A stretch of 6,189 bases of DNA from contig PFAX01000015.1 of NCBI GenBank assembly GCA_002773495.1, positions 7,133 through 13,321 of the forward strand, read 5' to 3'. This document shows, one piece after another, positions 5,718 through 6,189 of the stretch (position 1 is its first letter; each line of letters begins with the position of its first letter). The stretch is from a bacterium (Candidatus Gribaldobacteria) CG10_big_fil_rev_8_21_14_0_10_37_21 (GTDB lineage: Bacteria > Patescibacteriota > Minisyncoccia > Minisyncoccales > CG1-02-41-26). The translations under genes and the position numbers were made by a program. The notes under the pieces are model-generated. The model did not search any database. It was not told where the DNA came from and saw nothing but the letters and a program-made list of their open reading frames with translations.

Positions 5718-5986
5718 TTGAGGTTTTAGTAACTTCTGAATTTGAAAAACGTTATGTTCAACTTCCCCTTTTTGTTCAAAAAAAAGCTGAAAAACAAGAA
5801 CAAATATTCAGGGAGAACCCCTTCCACTCATCGCTCCACACTGAAAAATTAGAGCCGAAAGGCAAACAACTTTGGAGTATTCGCATTGACCTTGATTATC
5901 GGATTATCTCTCGTTTTCTAAATGCCAAACAGGCACTTTTCTTGACCTGCGGTCATCACAACCAAATTTACAGATACACTTTTTAA
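5714..5986 (+). CDS. RelE/ParE-superfamily toxin
   Basis: This 90-residue protein has the length and layout of RelE-fold toxins: an N-terminal strand (MIEVLVTSEF), two helices (about 9-33), then NPFHSSLHTEKL at 35-46 and the strand pattern LWSIRIDLDYRIISRF at 53-68. It ends in GHHNQIYRY at 80-88, close to the family ending in which a His or Arg and a Tyr act in mRNA cleavage. Candidate active residues are H38, H42, R57, R63, H81, H82 and Y86. The pattern is closer to the YafQ/YoeB-like mRNA-cleaving branch than to gyrase-poisoning ParE, but I cannot decide this from sequence alone. All strands appear intact, with no truncation. It overlaps the antitoxin by 4 bases and is followed by a terminator 54 bases later. 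Confidence 0.92.
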   Translation: MIEVLVTSEFEKRYVQLPLFVQKKAEKQEQIFRENPFHSSLHTEKLEPKGKQLWSIRIDLDYRIISRFLNAKQALFLTCGHHNQIYRYTF

Positions 5987-6008
5987 TTTTTCTATCAAAA
6001 AAGCATCA

Positions 6009-6100
6009 CCTTTCAAAATCAGCAATAGCATAACAGCAACAGCCCGTTGGGGCTGGTTTTTCTTTGCTTTCTTTCTTACTTATTTACTGACTTTGAAAGG
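6009..6100. repeat. 14-base inverted repeat enclosing the terminator
   Basis: CCTTTCAAAATCAG (6009-6022) is the reverse complement of CTGACTTTGAAAGG (6087-6100) at 13 of 14 positions. The single difference would be a G-U pair in a minus-strand RNA and an A-C mismatch on the plus strand. The two arms are 64 bases apart and the toxin-antitoxin terminator lies between them. Its role is unclear. Confidence 0.55.
6040..6061 (+). terminator. Intrinsic terminator of the toxin-antitoxin operon
   Basis: CAGCCC (6040-6045) and GGGCTG (6050-6055) form a perfect, GC-rich 6-pair stem with the 4-base loop GTTG. It is followed by G and then five T (6057-6061), continuing as CTTTG. It lies 54 bases after the toxin stop on the same strand. 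Confidence 0.85.
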
Positions 6101-6135
6101 CGGAGAACTTTATCAGTTATTCCGCGAATTCCGTT

Positions 6136-6164
6136 TTGAAGTGCAACGGCTGACGATGTATAAT
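6136..6164 (+). promoter_or_regulatory. Strong sigma70-type promoter for the gene at the window end
   Basis: TTGAAG (6136-6141, 4 of 6 consensus) and a perfect TATAAT (6159-6164) are separated by exactly 17 bases. Transcription would start near 6171, two bases before ATG at 6173. This again predicts a leaderless mRNA. Confidence 0.7.
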
Positions 6165-6172
6165 ACCGTCAT

Positions 6173-6189
6173 ATGAAGAAATCAAAAAA
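6173..6189 (+). CDS. Start of a gene cut off by the window end
   Basis: ATG at 6173 opens the frame MKKSK before the sequence ends, so no product can be named. The support is positional: it lies 8 bases after a perfect -10 box. There is no Shine-Dalgarno site. A short upstream frame (TTG 6093 to TGA 6174-6176) ends with an ATGA overlap on this ATG. Confidence 0.4.

Noticed and set aside
1..6189. Alternative genetic code with TGA as Gly (SR1/Gracilibacteria)
   Set aside because: The long genes contain no internal TGA, and the antitoxin ends properly at TGA within an ATGA overlap.
1..6189. CRISPR array, tRNA or rRNA genes
   Set aside because: No regularly spaced repeats of CRISPR length and no tRNA-like cloverleaf or conserved rRNA stretch were seen. 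The repeats at 10-94 are too short and irregular.

Overview
The window looks like a stretch of a small, AT-rich bacterial genome, most likely from the Candidate Phyla Radiation (Patescibacteria). This is an inference from overall character: a compact FtsK translocase, a DUF4143-type ATPase, a RelE-like toxin with a motif style I associate with these genomes, unrecognised small genes, and AT-rich TTTAGAATTTAGGATTT-type intergenic repeats. No ribosomal RNA or other marker fixes the phylum. The long reading frames contain no internal TGA, use TGG for Trp and end in TAA, so the standard bacterial code (not the SR1/Gracilibacteria code) applies.

Layout, left to right. Positions 10-94 hold a short AT-rich repeat cluster that touches the ftsK stop codon. 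The minus strand then carries ftsK (94-2367) and, 11 bases upstream of it, a DUF4143/AAA_14 ATPase gene (2379-3605). The 217-base gap 3606-3822 holds a very good minus-strand promoter for the ATPase-ftsK pair. Its -35 box sits in the spacer of a perfect 13-8-13 palindrome. The gap also holds a weaker upstream promoter and a long intrinsic terminator that closes the next minus-strand unit. That unit is two unrecognised genes: a strongly basic 79-residue protein (5094-5333) and a 403-residue protein with two zinc ribbons (3823-5034), both with near-perfect Shine-Dalgarno sites. From about 5349 to 5510 lies a divergent control region with a hairpin-forming leader on the minus side and a promoter on the plus side. 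The plus strand then carries a type II toxin-antitoxin pair (5511-5986) with an ATGA overlap, an intrinsic terminator (6040-6061), and a second strong promoter that leads into a gene cut by the window end (from 6173).

How the parts may work together. FtsK is core chromosome-segregation machinery, while the DUF4143 ATPase and the toxin-antitoxin pair are typical accessory genes. The ATPase may share a transcript with ftsK. The basic protein and double zinc-ribbon protein form a likely two-gene operon of unknown role; nucleic-acid binding is only a guess from charge and zinc ribbons. Two plus-strand promoters lie so close to their start codons that leaderless mRNAs are predicted, in contrast with the strong Shine-Dalgarno sites of the minus-strand pair. 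The parts I consider most worth following up are the palindrome at 3631-3664, the unknown operon with its structured leader, and the layered inverted repeats around the toxin-antitoxin promoter.
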